Position numbers and translations under genes: made by a program. Shown piece after piece: positions 12,947-13,835 of a stretch of DNA of 13,835 bases; the first letter of the stretch is position 1; every line of letters begins with the position of its first letter. The notes beneath the pieces are model-generated. The model saw nothing but the letters and a program-made list of their open reading frames with translations. It had not been told where the DNA came from and ran no database searches. The stretch is from Mesorhizobium sp. (GTDB lineage Bacteria > Pseudomonadota > Alphaproteobacteria > Rhizobiales > Rhizobiaceae): contig JAUYMV010000568.1 of NCBI GenBank assembly GCA_030698645.1, positions 1-13,835 on the forward strand, read 5' to 3'.

Positions 12947-13835
12947 TCAGCCGCGCGCCTTTTTCATCGCCACGAGGCCGAGATAGTACATCGCCACGCT
13001 GGAGCCGGCGATCGCCGTGATATCGGCATGATCGTAGGCCGGCGCAACCTCGACGATGTCGGCGCCGACGAGGTCGAGCTTGTCGAGCTGCTGCAGCACC
13101 GACAGCATCTTGGCCGACGACGGGCCGCCGGCGACCGGCGTGCCGGTGCCGGGGGCGAAGGCCGGGTCGAGGCAGTCGATATCGAACGTGATGTAGGTCT
13201 TGCGGCCATTGGTGCGCTCGTGGATCGCATAGGCGATGTCGGAGGCGCGCATCTCCTCGACCTCGTGGCCGTAGATGATCTTGATGCCGAAATCCTCGGG
13301 CGCGTGGGTCCTGATGCCGATCTGGATCGACACGTCCGGATCGATGATGCCCTCGCGCACGGCGCGCCCGACGAAGGAGCCGTGGTCGATCCGCTTGCCG
13401 TCGTCCGGCCATGTGTCCTGGTGCGCGTCGAACTGCACCAGAGCCATCGGGCCGTATTTCGCGGCGTGCGCCTTCAGGATCGGCCATGTGACATAGTGGT
13501 CGCCGCCGAGCGACAGCAGGAAGGCGTCGGATTTGAGCAGCTTCGCAGCCTCGCGCTCGATCGTGCCCGGCGTCTTCTGGTGGTTGCCATTGTCGAGAAG
13601 GCAGTCGCCATAGTCGATCACCGCGAGGCTTTCGAAGAGGTCACGCTGGAACGGATATTGCGGGTCGGAATCGAAGATCGCCGATGCGCGCCGGATCGCC
13701 TGCGGCCCGAAGCGGGCACCCGGCCGGTTGGTCACCGCCGCGTCGAACGGGATGCCCCAGACGACGACATCGGCGCCGGCGACGTTCTTGGAGTATTTGC
13801 GACGCATGAAGGACAGCGCGCCGGCATAGGTCGGG
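12947..13835 (-). CDS. speB: Agmatinase / ureohydrolase family (N-terminus outside window)
   Basis: At least 295 residues of a ureohydrolase, which cleaves agmatine to putrescine and urea with a binuclear Mn2+ centre. The metal-ligand motifs are all present: GGDH, DAHQDTW and [16 protein letters not shown], followed by the family segment [11 protein letters not shown]. The first ATG inside the window is at 13807, but the same frame continues to the window edge reading PTYAGALSF before that Met. Agmatinases have such sequence before the Met, so the true start lies beyond 13835. Agmatinase is the best call from the [16 protein letters not shown] context, but guanidinobutyrase, guanidinopropionase or another ureohydrolase specificity cannot be excluded. 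The neighbouring argC makes an arginine/polyamine theme plausible. The 88-base gap to argC contains a small GCCGG/CCGGC hairpin (12901-12921) without a T-run. Confidence 0.93.
   Translation of the reverse strand, partial: PTYAGALSFMRRKYSKNVAGADVVVWGIPFDAAVTNRPGARFGPQAIRRASAIFDSDPQYPFQRDLFESLAVIDYGDCLLDNGNHQKTPGTIEREAAKLLKSDAFLLSLGGDHYVTWPILKAHAAKYGPMALVQFDAHQDTWPDDGKRIDHGSFVGRAVREGIIDPDVSIQIGIRTHAPEDFGIKIIYGHEVEEMRASDIAYAIHERTNGRKTYITFDIDCLDPAFAPGTGTPVAGGPSSAKMLSVLQQLDKLDLVGADIVEVAPAYDHADITAIAGSSVAMYYLGLVAMKKARG

Overview
The window is GC-rich DNA, consistent with an alphaproteobacterium of the order Hyphomicrobiales (Rhizobiales) and probably Mesorhizobium-like. This rests on protein family content: a YjbE-type TerC protein, DUF2842, CtaA of the EWxH type, short type-2 ArgC, and rhizobial-style polysaccharide genes. 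The species cannot be named from the sequence alone.

Left edge (1-1091): the last codons of an unidentified gene on the + strand, then on the - strand a TerC/YjbE-family membrane protein and a complete tRNA-Pro(GGG). Centre (1092-10478): an extracellular polysaccharide locus. On the - strand lie a Wza-like export lipoprotein, a GT4 glycosyltransferase, a WcaJ-type initiating sugar-phosphate transferase and a Wzy/O-antigen-ligase-like polymerase. The last two are coupled through a TTGA stop/start overlap. Divergent from the Wza-like gene is a Wzc-like chain-length protein whose C-terminal ATPase/kinase domain has lost its catalytic motifs. Next comes a divergent pair of modifying enzymes, a BioF2/CelD-type acyltransferase (-) and a NodB-type polysaccharide deacetylase (+). 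Right edge (10486-13835): housekeeping genes, namely a DUF2842 small membrane protein, heme A synthase ctaA, argC and the start-truncated agmatinase speB.

The central genes fit one Wzx/Wzy-type pathway. The transferase loads the first sugar on undecaprenyl phosphate, the glycosyltransferase extends it, the deacetylase and acyltransferase alter amino-sugar or hydroxyl substituents, the polymerase joins units, and the Wzc- and Wza-like proteins handle length and export. No flippase is present, and one glycosyltransferase is too few for most repeat units, so other parts must lie elsewhere. The gene set resembles the Rhizobiales unipolar polysaccharide (UPP) adhesin and the Caulobacter holdfast loci, which is the best functional hypothesis. 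It is an inference, not a demonstration.

The most interesting non-coding signals are a three-unit, 11-bp-phased GTTA repeat with an adjoining CtrA-like box between the divergent wza- and wzc-like genes, and two overlapping inverted repeats upstream of the initiating transferase. No gene-free stretch exceeds about 250 bases. I see no CRISPR array, insertion sequence or integrase. I did not find a system that is clearly new to science.
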